From: an uncultured Frankineae bacterium
GTDB taxonomy: Bacteria; Actinomycetota; Actinomycetes; Mycobacteriales; SCTD01
Direction: 5' to 3'
NCBI GenBank assembly: GCA_902805805.1
Contig: CADCUE010000257.1
Span: 1-24,004 of the forward strand
Length of the DNA: 24,004 nt
Shown here: positions 8,531 to 15,763 of the stretch, piece by piece
Layout: each line of letters starts with the position of its first letter
Position numbering within the stretch: the first letter of the stretch is position 1
Notes under the pieces: generated by a model
The model's database searches: none
What the model saw: the letters and a program-made list of their open reading frames with translations, nothing else
What the model was told of the DNA's origin: nothing
Program-made: the position numbers and the translations under genes

Positions 8531-9298
8531 TCAGGCCTCGAGCAGCGGCAGGACGACGCGCCCGCGGCCGGCGGACAGGGCGGCGAAGCGCTCGACGACG
8601 GGACGCCAGCAGGCCTCCACCTCGTCGAGCTCGGCCACCGCACGCTCGGCCAGCGCGACCGGGTCGAGTCCGGCCTCGACGACGGCCGCGGTGTACTCCG
8701 CGCCCCACTGGCGGACCATCTCCGGCGGGGTCTCGATGTGGAACTGCAGTCCCCAGGCCCGGGTCCCCACCCGGAACGCCTGGTGGGGGTAGCGGCTGCT
8801 GCTGGCCAGCAGCACCGCTCCGGGTGGCAGGTCGACGATGGCGTCCTCGTGCCACTGCACGACGGTGGGCGTGAAGGGCACGTCGCCGAACAGCTCGTCG
8901 TCCCAGGCGGCGTCCCGCTTGGCGACCAGCCGCGCGCCGGCCTCGACGCCGTCGGCGCCCTTCTCGACCCGGCCACCCAGCGCCTCGGCGAGCAGCTGCG
9001 CACCGAGGCAGATGCCCAGCGTCGGCACGGACTGCGCGACGGCTGCGCGCAGCAGGTCCTTGGTGGCCGGCAGCCAGGGCGCCGAGCTGTCGTCGTACGC
9101 CTGCTGCGGTCCGCCGAGGACGACGAGCGCGTCGTACGCCGTCGGATCGCTCGGGAGCGGCTCGCCGTCCCACGGGGCGACGATCTCGAGCTCGAGTCCG
9201 GCGGCCGGCAGCCAGGTGGCCAGCGTGCCGGGGCCCTCGCTCGGCGAGTGCGTGACGACCAGCGCGCGCGCCGTCGCTCCACCGGGACGTGGAGACAT
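8531..9298 (-). CDS. Class I glutamine amidotransferase-like protein
   Basis: A 255-residue protein with a class I (triad) glutamine amidotransferase fold, related to the GATase domain of GMP synthase. The nucleophile is Cys97 in GICLGAQ, and the His/Glu pair is in LQFHIETPPE. The N-terminal half has VVLGGPQQAYDD, the usual loop before the elbow. There is no synthetase domain, so it is either a stand-alone glutaminase subunit or a gamma-glutamyl hydrolase. Its ATG overlaps the glnA2 stop codon by one base (TGATG), and glnE starts eight bases after its own stop, so it is tied to both. That linkage suggests it acts on the glnA2 product or on glutamine pools; this is inference. Confidence 0.88.
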   Translation of the reverse strand: MSPRPGGATARALVVTHSPSEGPGTLATWLPAAGLELEIVAPWDGEPLPSDPTAYDALVVLGGPQQAYDDSSAPWLPATKDLLRAAVAQSVPTLGICLGAQLLAEALGGRVEKGADGVEAGARLVAKRDAAWDDELFGDVPFTPTVVQWHEDAIVDLPPGAVLLASSSRYPHQAFRVGTRAWGLQFHIETPPEMVRQWGAEYTAAVVEAGLDPVALAERAVAELDEVEACWRPVVERFAALSAGRGRVVLPLLEA

Positions 9299-10641
9299 CA
9301 CAGCACCGGGAGGTAGCGGCCGAGCTCGAACGGCGTGACCTCGGCCCGGTAGGCCTGCCACTCCGCCCGCTTGTTGCGCAGGAAGAAGTCGAAGACGTGC
9401 TCGCCGAGCGTCTCGGCGACCAGCTCGCTGGTCTCCATCACGGTGATCGCCTCCGCGAGGCTGCCGGGCAGCGGCGTCATGCCCATCGCGCGCCGCTCCC
9501 CGTCGGTCAGGGTCCAGACGTCGTCCTCGGCGCCGGGCGGCATCTCGTACCCCTGCTCGATGCCCCGCAGGCCGGCCGCCAGCAGCAGGGCGAAGCACAG
9601 GTAGGGGTTGGTGGCGCTGTCCGGGCTGCGCACCTCGATGCGGGTCGAGCCGCTCTTCTTCGGCTTGTACATCGGCACGCGCACCAGCGCGCTGCGGTTG
9701 TTGGAGCCCCAGCAGACGTACGGCGGCGCCTCACCGCCCGACCACAGGCGCTTGTAGCTGTTGACCCACTGGTTGGTCACGGCGGTGATCTCGGCGGCGT
9801 GCTGGAGCAGCCCGGCGATGAAGTGCTTGGCGATCTTGCTCAGGTGGAGCGGGTCGCCCCCGTCGTAGAAGGCGTTCTGGTCGCCCTCGAACAGCGAGAG
9901 GTGGGTGTGCATGCCGCTGCCGGGCTGGCCGCTGAACGGCTTGGGCATGAAGGTGGCGTAGACGCCCTGGGACAGCGCCACCTCCTTGATCACGTGCCGC
10001 GTCGTGAGGATGTTGTCGGCCGTCGACAGCGCGTCGGCGTAGCGCAGGTCGATCTCCTGCTGCCCGGGCGCGACCTCGTGGTGGCTGAACTCCACCGAGA
10101 TGCCCATGCGCTCGAGCATCGTGATGGCGTCGCGGCGGAAGTCCTGGCTGACGCCGTGCGGGGTGAGGTCGAAGTAGCCGGCGGCGTCCACGGGGACGGG
10201 GACGGAGCCGGCGGACGGCAGGTCCTTGAGCAGGAAGAACTCGATCTCGGGGTGCGTGTAGAAGGTGAAGCCTGCGTCGGCGGCCTTGCCGAGGGCCCGG
10301 CGCAGGACGTGCCGCGGGTCGGCCCACGAGGGCGTGCCGTCCGGCATCGTGATGTCGCAGAACATGCGCGCCGTCCCGGGGGCGCCGTCGGACTCGCGCC
10401 AGGGCAGCACCTGGAACGTCGCCGGGTCCGGCTTGGCCAGCATGTCGCTCTCGTGCACCCGCGCGAAGCCCTCGATCGCCGAGCCGTCGAAGCCGATGCC
10501 CTCGGCGAAGGCCCCCTCGAGCTCGGCCGGGGCGATCGCCACCGACTTGAGGGTGCCGAGCACGTCGGTGAACCACAGCCGGACGAACCGGATGTCGCGC
10601 TCCTCCAGCGTCCGGAGGACGAACTCCTGCTGCTTGTCCAC
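9298..10641 (-). CDS. glnA2: Type I glutamine synthetase, alpha-like (GlnA2 type)
   Basis: A 447-residue type I glutamine synthetase fold. Recognisable are GFDGSAIEGFARVHESDM (substrate/Mg loop), THPEIEFFLL (metal ligands), GSGMHTHLSLFEGD (ATP site, about 240-253), and NRSALVRVP with RIEVRSPDSATNPYL. The segment near 371 reads EDDVWTLTDGER where beta-type enzymes have the NLYxLP adenylylation site, so the modifiable Tyr is absent. Its position next to glnE and its length match M. tuberculosis GlnA2; the Streptomyces GlnA2 has been characterised as a gamma-glutamylpolyamine synthetase, so the substrate may not be ammonia. The GTG start at 10639-10641 has GGGAG about ten bases upstream. It is the first gene of the run and is coupled to the amidotransferase. 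Confidence 0.93.
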   Translation of the reverse strand: MDKQQEFVLRTLEERDIRFVRLWFTDVLGTLKSVAIAPAELEGAFAEGIGFDGSAIEGFARVHESDMLAKPDPATFQVLPWRESDGAPGTARMFCDITMPDGTPSWADPRHVLRRALGKAADAGFTFYTHPEIEFFLLKDLPSAGSVPVPVDAAGYFDLTPHGVSQDFRRDAITMLERMGISVEFSHHEVAPGQQEIDLRYADALSTADNILTTRHVIKEVALSQGVYATFMPKPFSGQPGSGMHTHLSLFEGDQNAFYDGGDPLHLSKIAKHFIAGLLQHAAEITAVTNQWVNSYKRLWSGGEAPPYVCWGSNNRSALVRVPMYKPKKSGSTRIEVRSPDSATNPYLCFALLLAAGLRGIEQGYEMPPGAEDDVWTLTDGERRAMGMTPLPGSLAEAITVMETSELVAETLGEHVFDFFLRNKRAEWQAYRAEVTPFELGRYLPVL

Positions 10642-10713
10642 GACTGTCGCTCTCCCGGTTCCCAGGGCCGCGGCACGTCCGTCCGCGGCGGACGCGGCGG
10701 GCCTGCCGACAGC

Positions 10714-10719
10714 AGCCTA
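10714..10719 (-). promoter_or_regulatory. Possible -10 element (TAGGCT) for the glnA2 run
   Basis: On the minus strand the hexamer reads TAGGCT, a TANNNT match, and would give a leader of about 65 bases before the glnA2 GTG. No good -35 is visible 16-18 bases upstream. Between it and the gene lies a perfect short inverted repeat, CGTCCG-CGG-CGGACG (10680-10694), in the would-be leader. Low confidence. Confidence 0.25.
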
Positions 10720-10759
10720 CGGACCGCCGGTCCCGTCGCCGGCGGGCGCACGGAGCGGC

Positions 10760-10790
10760 TTGACAGCGCACGGCGACCTGGGCCATGGAT
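10760..10790 (+). promoter_or_regulatory. Possible promoter for the FkbM-type gene
   Basis: A perfect TTGACA lies at 10760-10765. The best -10 candidates downstream (CATGGA at 10784-10789 or ATGGAT at 10785-10790) are poor and spaced 18-19 bases away. If used, transcription would begin at about 10797, which coincides with an in-frame ATG and would make a leaderless message. The -35 is striking in this GC-rich context; the -10 is not. Confidence 0.3.
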
Positions 10791-11621
10791 GGAGGCATGA
10801 CGCCCAAGGGCATCACGCCGAGACGGGTCGTGAACCACGCCCGGTGGCGGGCGATGCAGCTGCGCAAGGCCGCGCTCAACGCCTACTACCGGCGGGCAGG
10901 TCTGGAGCTGAGCGCCCGCGGGTTGCGCGCCTGCGGCGTCTCGACGAGCGACAAGCACGTCTTCGGGGAGATCTTCGGCGATGAGGACGCGTACCGGCTC
11001 GACGTCGTCGTCCCGCTGATGCGAGGCGGCACGGTCGTCGAGGTCGGTGCGCACAAGGGCTACTTCACGGTCCTGGCCGGCTCGGCCGCCGACCGGGTCG
11101 TCGTGTTCGAGCCGACCGAGAGGAACTACGAGTACGTCCTGAGGAACGTCGCGTTGAACGGGCTCACGAACGTGACGGCGGTGCAGGCGGCCGTGTCCGA
11201 CACGGCCGGCGTCAAGCCGTTCACGCTGAGCGCCGTCAACGACGCCCGCCACACGTTCTTCAGCACGCGCTACAGCGGCAGCGGCACGACCGTCGAGGTG
11301 CGCTGCGTGACCCTGCCGGAGGCGCTGGAGGAGCACGGCGTCGAGCACGTCGACCTGCTCAAGCTCGACTGCGAGGGCAGCGAGTACGACGCCCTGCTCT
11401 CCTGTGACGCGCCGGTGCTGGCGCGCATCGACCACATCGTCGCCGAGCTGCACGAGTCCCGGACCATCCCGCACACCCGCTCGGATCTGATCTCCCACCT
11501 GGCTCGGCACGGCTTCACGGCGGAGCTCTACGACGAGCACGTCCGCGGCGACCTGCGCACCTGCATGGCCTTCTTCTCAGCGCAGCGGGACCGCGGGTCC
11601 GGGACGCCTAGGGAGCGGTGA
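10785..11621 (+). CDS. FkbM-family SAM-dependent methyltransferase
   Basis: A Rossmann-fold methyltransferase. SAM motif I is GGTVVEVGAHKGYFTVLA (81-98), followed by VVFEPTERNYEYV with the acidic ribose-binding Glu. The FkbM signature VDLLKLDCEGSEYDAL and a later IVAELHE complete the fold. Family members methylate sugar or polyketide hydroxyls; here no glycan or antibiotic cluster surrounds it, so the acceptor is unknown, although glf is some 6.5 kb away. The basic N-terminal 40 residues may be a peripheral helix. The start is uncertain: the ATG at 10785 has no clear ribosome-binding site, while the in-frame ATG at 10797 has GGAGG only one base upstream and could be leaderless. The last 14 bases overlap the convergent membrane-protein gene. 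Confidence 0.88.
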   Translation: MDGGMTPKGITPRRVVNHARWRAMQLRKAALNAYYRRAGLELSARGLRACGVSTSDKHVFGEIFGDEDAYRLDVVVPLMRGGTVVEVGAHKGYFTVLAGSAADRVVVFEPTERNYEYVLRNVALNGLTNVTAVQAAVSDTAGVKPFTLSAVNDARHTFFSTRYSGSGTTVEVRCVTLPEALEEHGVEHVDLLKLDCEGSEYDALLSCDAPVLARIDHIVAELHESRTIPHTRSDLISHLARHGFTAELYDEHVRGDLRTCMAFFSAQRDRGSGTPRER

Positions 11622-12474
11622 CCCGATCGCCCCGCCGCTGGCCGTCCGGGCGCGCCGACGTCACGGGGCCGCGACGGTCGAACGGTGCGCCCAGCACCGC
11701 GCCACGGGCCAGCAGCAGGTCGACGGTGACGGACAGCAGCCCGAGCGCGATGGCGCCCCAGCCGAGCGTCTCCAGGGCCTCCTCGACGGTGACCTCGAGC
11801 TCGTAGAGCGGCTGGCCGTGGTCCGACCCGAGCGCGTAGAGCACCGGCGCCGTGGCCTCCAGCGCCACGGCGCTGACCAGGCAGGCCAGACCGGCCACCA
11901 GGAAGCGACCCGTCCCGACGTCGACGCTGCGGGCGGTGCGCAGCAGCAACCAGCCGACCACGCACATCAGCGGGAAGTAGACCAGCGGCCAGAACGTGTA
12001 GCCGTCGTGCCCGTAGGCGTCGAAGCGCTGCGCGACGTTGGCCACGATCTCGTGCAGCACCACCATGTCGTCCAGCGAGAGGAAGCCGCACAGCCCGGCC
12101 AGGGCCAGCATCGGAGCGCGCACGGCGCGGGCGAGCAGCGCCAGCAGCAGGGCCCCGAGCGCGGTCGACCAGGTCGTGACCGTGCCGAGCCAGCCCGCCA
12201 CGCTGGCGTCCTTGTCGGCGTTGATGCGGTCCAGGCGCAGGTCGAACACCGCCAGGTCGACCAGGTGCAGGAGCGACTGGACCGCGGCCGCGGCGACCAG
12301 CAGCAGCAGCGCCGGGCGCAGCAGGCGCGCACCGCTGCCGGCCAGGGCCCCGCTGCTCAGCGCGCCGGGGCGCCAGGCCGGGGCGACGGCGCCCGCCAGG
12401 CGGTCGAGGGGAGCCGGCAGCAGACGGCGGGACCGCGGCACGCCGGAGTCCTGCGTACTGACATGCGGAGTCAC
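11608..12474 (-). CDS. Uncharacterised six-helix membrane protein with buried acidic/His motifs
   Basis: A 288-residue integral membrane protein I cannot assign to a named family. Hydrophobic segments lie at about 52-77, 94-117, 121-140, 161-180, 190-215 and 237-256. Polar residues sit inside or at the edge of these helices: SLDDMVVLHE (133-142) in helix 3, Glu206 (ALEAT) in helix 5, and TVEEALETLGW (229-239) leading into helix 6. Such a pattern of Asp, His and Glu could form a membrane-embedded metal site, an inference only. Both termini are polar and Arg-rich. The GTG at 12472-12474 follows AAAGGGA and is chosen over an upstream opening that lacks a ribosome-binding site. It is 126 bases downstream of the alcohol dehydrogenase gene on the same strand, and its end overlaps the FkbM gene by 14 bases. 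Confidence 0.75.
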   Translation of the reverse strand: MTPHVSTQDSGVPRSRRLLPAPLDRLAGAVAPAWRPGALSSGALAGSGARLLRPALLLLVAAAAVQSLLHLVDLAVFDLRLDRINADKDASVAGWLGTVTTWSTALGALLLALLARAVRAPMLALAGLCGFLSLDDMVVLHEIVANVAQRFDAYGHDGYTFWPLVYFPLMCVVGWLLLRTARSVDVGTGRFLVAGLACLVSAVALEATAPVLYALGSDHGQPLYELEVTVEEALETLGWGAIALGLLSVTVDLLLARGAVLGAPFDRRGPVTSARPDGQRRGDRVTAP

Positions 12475-12573
12475 GGCATGTCCCTTTCGACGGAGGTGGT
12501 GCAAGGGTGCCTCAGGCACGGGCGGAGCGCACGGCTTCTTGCGGAGAAAGGCCTGCCGACGCCGGGCTCGGAC

Positions 12574-12595
12574 GGCCGGCGGCGCCGGTCCGGCC
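12574..12595. terminator. GC-rich hairpin just after the alcohol dehydrogenase stop
   Basis: GGCCGG (12574-12579) pairs with CCGGCC (12590-12595) across a ten-base interval that is itself G/C-rich and partly self-complementary. It lies a few bases past the dehydrogenase stop codon (12601) in the direction of transcription. There is no T-run, so it is a weak terminator or processing site at best. A second small hairpin, GTGCC-TCA-GGCAC, is at 12507-12519, closer to the membrane-protein gene. Confidence 0.35.
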
Positions 12596-12600
12596 GGCGG

Positions 12601-13773
12601 CTACGGCGTCAGCACCACCTTCAGGCACTCGTCGTTCTTGTGCTTGAAGGTCTCGTACATCTGCGGCGCCTCGGCCAGCGAGGCCCGGTGCGTGACGATG
12701 AAGCTCGGATCGATGTCGCCCCGCTCGATCCGCTCGAGCAGGTGGTGCTGGTAGCGGTGCACGTGCGTCTGGCCGGTGCGGACCGTGAGCGACCTGTTCA
12801 TGAGCGAGCCGATCGGGAACTTGTCCATGAAGCCGCCGTAGACGCCGACGATCGACACGACCCCGCCGCTCCGGCAGGACAGGATCGCCTGGCGCAGCGC
12901 GTGCCCGCGCTCGGTCTCCAGGCGCGTGGCCTGCTTGACCCGGTCGTAGGTCTGCAGTGCGGCGTTGTCGTGGTGGGCCTCGAGGCCGACGGCGTCGATC
13001 ACGGCGTCCGCCCCCCGGCCGGCGGTCATCTCCTGCAGGGCGTCGCGGACGTCCACCTGCTCGTAGTTCAGCGTCTCGGCACCGGTGTGGCGGCGCACGA
13101 TGTCCAGCCGGTAGTCCAGCCGGTCGATGACGACCACGCGGTGCGCGCCGAGCAGGAACGCGCTGGCGGCGGCGAACTGGCCGACCGGGCCAGCCCCCCA
13201 GACGGCGATCGTGTCCCCCTCCTCGATGTCGCACATCTCGGCGCCCATCCAGCCCGTGGGGAAGACGTCGGTGAGGAAGAGCACCTGCTCGTCGGTCAGC
13301 GAGCTCGGCACCTTCATCGGGCCGACGTCCGCGAAGGGCACCCGGGCGTACTCCGCCTGCCCTCCGGCGTAGCCGCCGGTGAGGTGCGAGTAGCCGAAGA
13401 TGCCGGAGGTGGCGTGGCCCCACAGCTTCTCGGCGAGTCCGGCGTTGGGGTTGCTGTTCTCGCAGATCGACGTCATCCCGTTGCGGCACTGGCTGCAGCT
13501 GCCGCACGCGATGGGGAAGGGCACCACCACGCGGTCGCCGACGGACAGGTTGCCCACCCCCCTGCCGGTCTCGACGACCTCCCCCATGAACTCGTGACCG
13601 AGGATGTCGCCGCGCTTCATCTCCGGCACGTAGCCGTCGTAGAGGTGCAGGTCGGAGCCGCAGATCGCCGTCGAGGTGATGCGCACGATCGCGTCACGAT
13701 CGCTGAGGATCTTCGGGTCCGGGACGTCGACGACCTCGACGGTGTTGCGTCCCATCCAGCAGGTGGCCTTCAC
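12601..13773 (-). CDS. Zinc-dependent alcohol dehydrogenase, formaldehyde-dehydrogenase-like
   Basis: A 390-residue medium-chain zinc dehydrogenase resembling glutathione-independent formaldehyde dehydrogenases. Catalytic zinc ligands are Cys38 (AICGSDLH) and His60-Glu61 (GHEFMGEV). The structural zinc is held by Cys90, Cys93, Cys96 and Cys104 (CGSCSQCRNGMTSIC). The cofactor domain has VWGAGPVGQFAAA, followed by VVVIDRLDYRL, whose Asp at the end of the second strand suggests NAD rather than NADP. It lacks an obvious glutathione- or mycothiol-specific feature, so the true substrate is open. The GTG at 13771-13773 has GGAGAG upstream. It lies 49 bases downstream of the SRPBCC gene and appears co-transcribed with it. 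Confidence 0.92.
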   Translation of the reverse strand: MKATCWMGRNTVEVVDVPDPKILSDRDAIVRITSTAICGSDLHLYDGYVPEMKRGDILGHEFMGEVVETGRGVGNLSVGDRVVVPFPIACGSCSQCRNGMTSICENSNPNAGLAEKLWGHATSGIFGYSHLTGGYAGGQAEYARVPFADVGPMKVPSSLTDEQVLFLTDVFPTGWMGAEMCDIEEGDTIAVWGAGPVGQFAAASAFLLGAHRVVVIDRLDYRLDIVRRHTGAETLNYEQVDVRDALQEMTAGRGADAVIDAVGLEAHHDNAALQTYDRVKQATRLETERGHALRQAILSCRSGGVVSIVGVYGGFMDKFPIGSLMNRSLTVRTGQTHVHRYQHHLLERIERGDIDPSFIVTHRASLAEAPQMYETFKHKNDECLKVVLTP

Positions 13774-13822
13774 GTCGTCTCTCCGATCGGGGCGGTCGAG
13801 GGGGTCGGGATGCCGGTACCGG

Positions 13823-14743
13823 TCACGCCGAGGCCGTCGGCTGACCCGGGTGCTGCACGAGCTGGCGCCGGGCGCTGGGGCCGTCCGGGCTGCCGTCCGA
13901 CCGCACGACCTCGCCCGTCTCGATGACCTGCTTGAAGCGGCGCAGGTCGTCCTCGACCTGCTGGTGGGGGTCCTCACCCGCGAGCCGGGCGACCAGCGCT
14001 CCGGCCCTTCCGCCGGGCATCGCGTAGCGCAGGTGGACGCGCACCTCGGTGCCCCGCCCCGCGGGCGCCGCGGCCAAGCGCACGCTGCCGTGGTTGTCGA
14101 CGTCCGCGCCCGGCAGGGAGCGCCAGGCGATGACCTCGCCGGGGACGTCCTCGACCAGCTCGGCGTCCCAGCTGACCGACTTCTTGACCGGCGCGCTCGC
14201 GGTCCAGCGGGTCCGGCCCTCGCCGGTCCACTCGACCGACTGCAGGTGCTCCATGAACGACGGAAGTCGCTCGAGCCCCCGCCAGAAGTCGTAGACCTCC
14301 TGCGGCGTCTTCGCGACGGTCACCGCTGCCGTGAGCTCCAGGTCGGAGGACGACGTGGCACCGGACGACGGCGCGGTGCTGCCGGAGCGCCGGGCGGCCA
14401 GCAGGTCGACGGCGGTCAGGCCGGCCACCGCGGCAGTGGCGGCGACCGTACGGCCGCGGTGCCAGCTGTCCCCGTTGCGCAGCGCGCGGCCCAGCAGCAC
14501 GAGGTCCATGACGTCGCCGGCGACCCGCGACCACAGCCAGGTCGGCGAGGAGCCGCGGGCGAGCAGCCCTGCCGCGGCGCTGAGCTCGCGCAGGCCGACG
14601 CCTCGGGTCAGGTCCCTCGTGCCGGCCCTCGGCGTGGTCCCGACGGCCTCGGCGAAGCGGTCGGGGGCGGCGAGCTGCGGGACAGCGAGCGCGAGGCTCG
14701 CCAGCCCCAACCCGCGGGCCAGCAGGGCGGTCGAGGTGCTCAT
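13823..14743 (-). CDS. SRPBCC (cyclase/dehydrase-like) protein with hydrophobic N-terminal region
   Basis: A 306-residue two-part protein. The first 120 residues are hydrophobic and Ala/Leu-rich, with likely membrane segments near 6-24, 48-63, 75-88 and 99-117, in the style of small membrane proteins that carry a DRFAE...G(VGLRELSAAAGLL) pattern. The C-terminal part, about 135-280, is a START/SRPBCC (polyketide cyclase/dehydrase) ligand-binding fold: LTAAVTVAKTPQEVYDFWRG, LPSFMEHLQSVEW, a WDAELVEDVPGEVIAW strand pair and a final amphipathic helix (DDLRRFKQVIETGE). Such domains bind lipids or other hydrophobic ligands. The ATG at 14741-14743 follows AGGGAG. It is the first gene of the SRPBCC, alcohol dehydrogenase, membrane-protein set; the same SRPBCC-ADH pairing occurs in other bacteria, but its role is not established. 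Confidence 0.87.
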   Translation of the reverse strand: MSTSTALLARGLGLASLALAVPQLAAPDRFAEAVGTTPRAGTRDLTRGVGLRELSAAAGLLARGSSPTWLWSRVAGDVMDLVLLGRALRNGDSWHRGRTVAATAAVAGLTAVDLLAARRSGSTAPSSGATSSSDLELTAAVTVAKTPQEVYDFWRGLERLPSFMEHLQSVEWTGEGRTRWTASAPVKKSVSWDAELVEDVPGEVIAWRSLPGADVDNHGSVRLAAAPAGRGTEVRVHLRYAMPGGRAGALVARLAGEDPHQQVEDDLRRFKQVIETGEVVRSDGSPDGPSARRQLVQHPGQPTASA

Positions 14744-14771
14744 GCGGCGGCTCCCTGACGGGTCGGACGGA

Positions 14772-14794
14772 CCCCGCTGACCTGCCCCGCTGAC
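14772..14794. repeat. Direct repeat CCCCGCTGAC, two copies, 13-base period
   Basis: Two identical ten-base copies at 14772-14781 and 14785-14794, separated by three bases, in the 124-base divergent gap between the SRPBCC and aldo/keto reductase genes. Direct repeats near one helical turn apart are a common regulator-site layout, but GC-rich sequence makes chance repeats more likely. Confidence 0.4.
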
Positions 14795-14821
14795 GCCGCA
14801 CGACACCGCCGGGGTGCGGCG
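14794..14821. repeat. Inverted repeat CGCCGCAC / GTGCGGCG
   Basis: Perfect eight-base arms at 14794-14801 and 14814-14821 with a 12-base loop, immediately following the direct repeat. It could be an operator for either divergent gene or a hairpin in the aldo/keto reductase leader; nothing further can be read. Confidence 0.4.
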
Positions 14822-14867
14822 CCGGGCCGGGGGGTAGGGCGACCGGACCACCCCACCTGGAGGACGC

Positions 14868-15734
14868 ATGACCAGCACCACCAGCCCCGTCGCCGCGAGC
14901 GGCATCTTCTCCCTCGGCGGCGACCTGCCCGTCTCCCGCCTCGGCTTCGGCGCCATGCGCATCACCGGCAAGGGCATCTGGGGTCCGCCCGCCGACGAGG
15001 ACACCGCGCGGGCGGTCCTGCGCCGCGCCGTCGAGCTCGGCGTCGACTTCATCGACACCGCCGACAGCTACGGGCCCTTCGTCTCCGAGGATCTGATCCG
15101 CCAGGCGCTGCACCCGTACGACGGCGTCGTCGTCGCCACCAAGGGCGGTCTGCTGCGCACCGGTCCGGAGGCCTGGCCGGTGTGCGGCCGGCCCGAGTAC
15201 CTCCGCCAGTGCGTCGAGATGTCGCTGCGGCGCCTGTCCGTCGAGCGCATCGACCTGTGGCAGCTGCACCGGATCGACCCGACGGTGGACGCCGCCGAGC
15301 AGTTCGGCGTCATGAAGGACCTGCAGGACGAGGGCAAGCTCCGCCACCTCGGGCTGTCGGAGGTGTCCGTCGACGAGATCCGGGCGGCCCGCGAGGTGAT
15401 CGAGGTCGTCAGCGTGCAGAACCTCTACAACCTCGGCAACCGCCAGTCCGAGGAGGTCCTGTCCTACTGCGAGACCGAGGGCATCGGCTTCATCCCGTGG
15501 TTCCCGGTCGCAGCCGGCGAGCTGGCCCGCCCGGGCGGGCTGCTGGACGAGATCGCCGCCGCCCACGCGGCGACGCACGCGCAGCTCGCGCTGGCCTGGC
15601 TGCTGCGCCGGTCGCCGGTCATGCTGCCGATCCCCGGCACCGGATCGCCGGCCCACCTGGAGGAGAACTGCGCGGCGGCGACCGTCGAGCTCACCGACGA
15701 GGAGTACGACGCCCTGACCGCAGCCGGGCAGTAA
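14868..15734 (+). CDS. Aldo/keto reductase
   Basis: A 288-residue TIM-barrel oxidoreductase that uses NADPH to reduce aldehydes or ketones. The catalytic tetrad is visible: Asp63 and Tyr68 in FIDTADSYG, Lys92 in VVATKGG, and His134 in [10 protein letters not shown]. The C-terminal half has the cofactor-binding [19 protein letters not shown] segment and [11 protein letters not shown]. The ATG at 14868 is preceded by GGAGG four bases away. It starts a plus-strand pair with nadE 29 bases downstream, and is divergent from the SRPBCC gene. The physiological substrate is unknown; supply of NAD(P) by the neighbour is a suggestive but weak link. Confidence 0.93.
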   Translation: MTSTTSPVAASGIFSLGGDLPVSRLGFGAMRITGKGIWGPPADEDTARAVLRRAVELGVDFIDTADSYGPFVSEDLIRQALHPYDGVVVATKGGLLRTGPEAWPVCGRPEYLRQCVEMSLRRLSVERIDLWQLHRIDPTVDAAEQFGVMKDLQDEGKLRHLGLSEVSVDEIRAAREVIEVVSVQNLYNLGNRQSEEVLSYCETEGIGFIPWFPVAAGELARPGGLLDEIAAAHAATHAQLALAWLLRRSPVMLPIPGTGSPAHLEENCAAATVELTDEEYDALTAAGQ

Positions 15735-15763
15735 GCAGGTCCTGGCCCGTAGCCTTCCGCAGC

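Noticed and set aside
5811..8792. Very long plus-strand open frame (993 codons) opposite glnE
   Set aside because: Its translation is Arg/Gly/Val/His-rich low-complexity sequence with no motif. It is an antisense shadow caused by G/C-rich third positions of glnE, which has clear domains on the other strand.
8523..9173. Upstream extension of the glnE frame across the amidotransferase gene
   Set aside because: The extension is Arg/Ala-rich shadow sequence of the amidotransferase gene, and GlnE family length is met by the GTG at 8522.
11818..13926. Plus-strand open frame of 702 codons opposite the membrane protein and alcohol dehydrogenase
   Set aside because: Low-complexity antisense translation; the minus strand encodes full zinc-site and membrane-helix patterns.
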